Positions 19,365 through 20,268 of a DNA stretch of 20,268 nucleotides are shown here, in pieces (the stretch's first letter is position 1; every line of letters starts with the position of its first letter). The DNA is from Larix sibirica. Lineage: Eukaryota > Streptophyta > Pinopsida > Pinales > Pinaceae. A model generated the notes under the pieces. The model saw only the letters and a program-made list of their open reading frames with translations, made no database searches and was not told the origin of the DNA. The position numbers were made by a program, and so were the translations under genes. Location of the stretch: the NCBI GenBank assembly GCA_004151065.3, contig NWUY0300009192.1, positions 39,193 to 59,460 on the forward strand. Reading direction: 5' to 3'.

Positions 19365-20032
19365 GAAACTTTAAATTAAGTACAAATCATTTAGTATTTT
19401 AATTTTATAATTAAAGTTTAAAATATAGAATGAATAGACGATTCTAATAAAAAGAGTAGTTGGATGTTTAATTTTTTTAAGTAATTAAGTTAATTTATAA
19501 TTAAATTAATTTATTTTTATAAAAATAAATTCAATATTTTCAAATCTAGTCTATGTTATATTTTAATTATATAATCTTAAAAATTTATATTTACTATTTT
19601 AACCATTTAAATTAGATATTATATAAAATAATTTAAAAACAAATTAAAAAAATAATCCAAATTTTTTATTTAAACTATTTTAAAAAACAATTATGTTTTT
19701 CCCATCAACATAAACTTAAACTTACAAAGCATATTAAAATATTTTAAGGGCTCTCAATATTAGAAGGTCATTAAAACAATTACTAAAAGGTACAAGAATA
19801 AATAAAGGGAAGCTAATGGCATTCTAAGAGCATCACGGGTAGAAATAAGAATTAGAAATTAGAGAAGGGAATGCTAAAGGCATAGAACATGTAATCATGT
19901 TTACGAATTCTAGGAAGGATGGGGCGGGACATTTTATGCCAAGATTGGAAGTGAATAGGCTACAAAAATATTTTAACTTCTTTTGGGCTACGTTTTATGT
20001 CACTTCTTCCTGTGGTGACATCTGGCGTGATC
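19365..20032. other. No gene; extremely AT-rich DNA
   Basis: About 19365-19750 is almost entirely A and T, with nested palindromes. No coding capacity is seen. It may be an intron or a matrix-attachment-like region if the island to its left is an exon; this is inference. Confidence 0.6.
19490..19531. repeat. Nested AT palindromes, including a perfect 24-bp one
   Basis: 19508-19531 is a perfect palindrome with 12-bp half-site AATTTATTTTTA and no loop. It overlaps the end of a second inverted repeat at 19490-19509 (TTAATTTA, 4-nt loop, TAAATTAA). Confidence 0.85.
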
Positions 20033-20268
20033 CTAACCACCTTTATAATTATTAATAACTTCCTCACAACCGCGAACGGTTGTTAAGTACGTTGCCTTGA
20101 CTCTGCACTTCTCTGAATCTGTTACAATTGTCGTCCTATTACATGCCTCAACCATACTGCGCTTTGTCATCCCTCGACTTCGCTTTCCGGCTTTACTTCT
20201 AGTCTCTACTGTTAGAAAAACAGGATCGCAGAGCAATAACAATAAACAGAAATGCAAATATAATCACA
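20033..20268. other. Window end: less AT-rich segment, no gene assigned
   Basis: Base composition rises toward that of functional sequence, and the minus strand is open over 20033-20257 (74 codons, beginning MHFCLLLLLCDPVFL). The peptide matches nothing I know. A short stem with MYB-site-like arms is present at 20066-20083. It could be the flank of a gene lying beyond the window. Confidence 0.35.
20066..20083. promoter_or_regulatory. Inverted repeat carrying paired MYB-type core sequences
   Basis: ACAACCG-CGAA-CGGTTGT, 7-bp perfect arms around CGAA. CGGTTG fits the plant MYB core CNGTTR in both orientations. Function is unproven; it is a candidate only. Confidence 0.3.

Noticed and set aside
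1-20268. tRNA, rRNA or other structured RNA gene
   Set aside because: No tRNA-like cloverleaf landmarks or rRNA signatures were seen by eye; a dedicated covariance search could still find a weak one.

Overview
The window looks like nuclear intergenic DNA from a large plant genome. The evidence is an AT-rich background, no intact gene, a decayed plant-type L1 LINE of the kind that carries an RNase H domain, and several layers of non-coding repeats. A gymnosperm is possible, but this is inference from general character; no lineage-specific gene is visible.

Left part (1-5202): two almost letter-identical blocks of about 2.6 kb lie head to tail and meet exactly at the only N in the window (2605). 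The edges, the identity and the clustering of mismatches beside the N all point to two overlapping contigs joined without merging, so this is probably one real block shown twice. The block contains an 11-bp-arm hairpin, a 23-bp minisatellite with a 46-bp higher-order form, a stretch dense in a CTTGAGCAC-like motif, and a conserved non-coding module.

Middle part (5203-11165): diverged tandem units of about 565 bp continue from the left block (A, B, then shorter C and D). One B-type unit is inverted at 6829-7130, making a long fold-back. After roughly 2.2 kb without recognisable content, a diverged third copy of the module plus units A and B occupies 9320-11165.

LINE (about 11165-15374): a 5'-truncated L1-clade retrotransposon. 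Reverse transcriptase with an FFDD box, thumb/connection region, the zinc-knuckle region usual in plant LINEs and RNase H are all recognisable in the expected order, but broken by many stops and frameshifts. A short open frame with a coiled-coil-like pattern lies downstream of RNase H. The LINE begins where homology to the B unit stops.

Right part (15375-20268): very AT-rich DNA with small tandem repeats, a perfect 24-bp palindrome and little else. One GC-richer island at about 18890-19365, with several overlapping open frames and a transit-peptide-like N-terminus, is the only candidate for a host gene exon. No rRNA, tRNA, CRISPR array or complete protein-coding gene could be supported.
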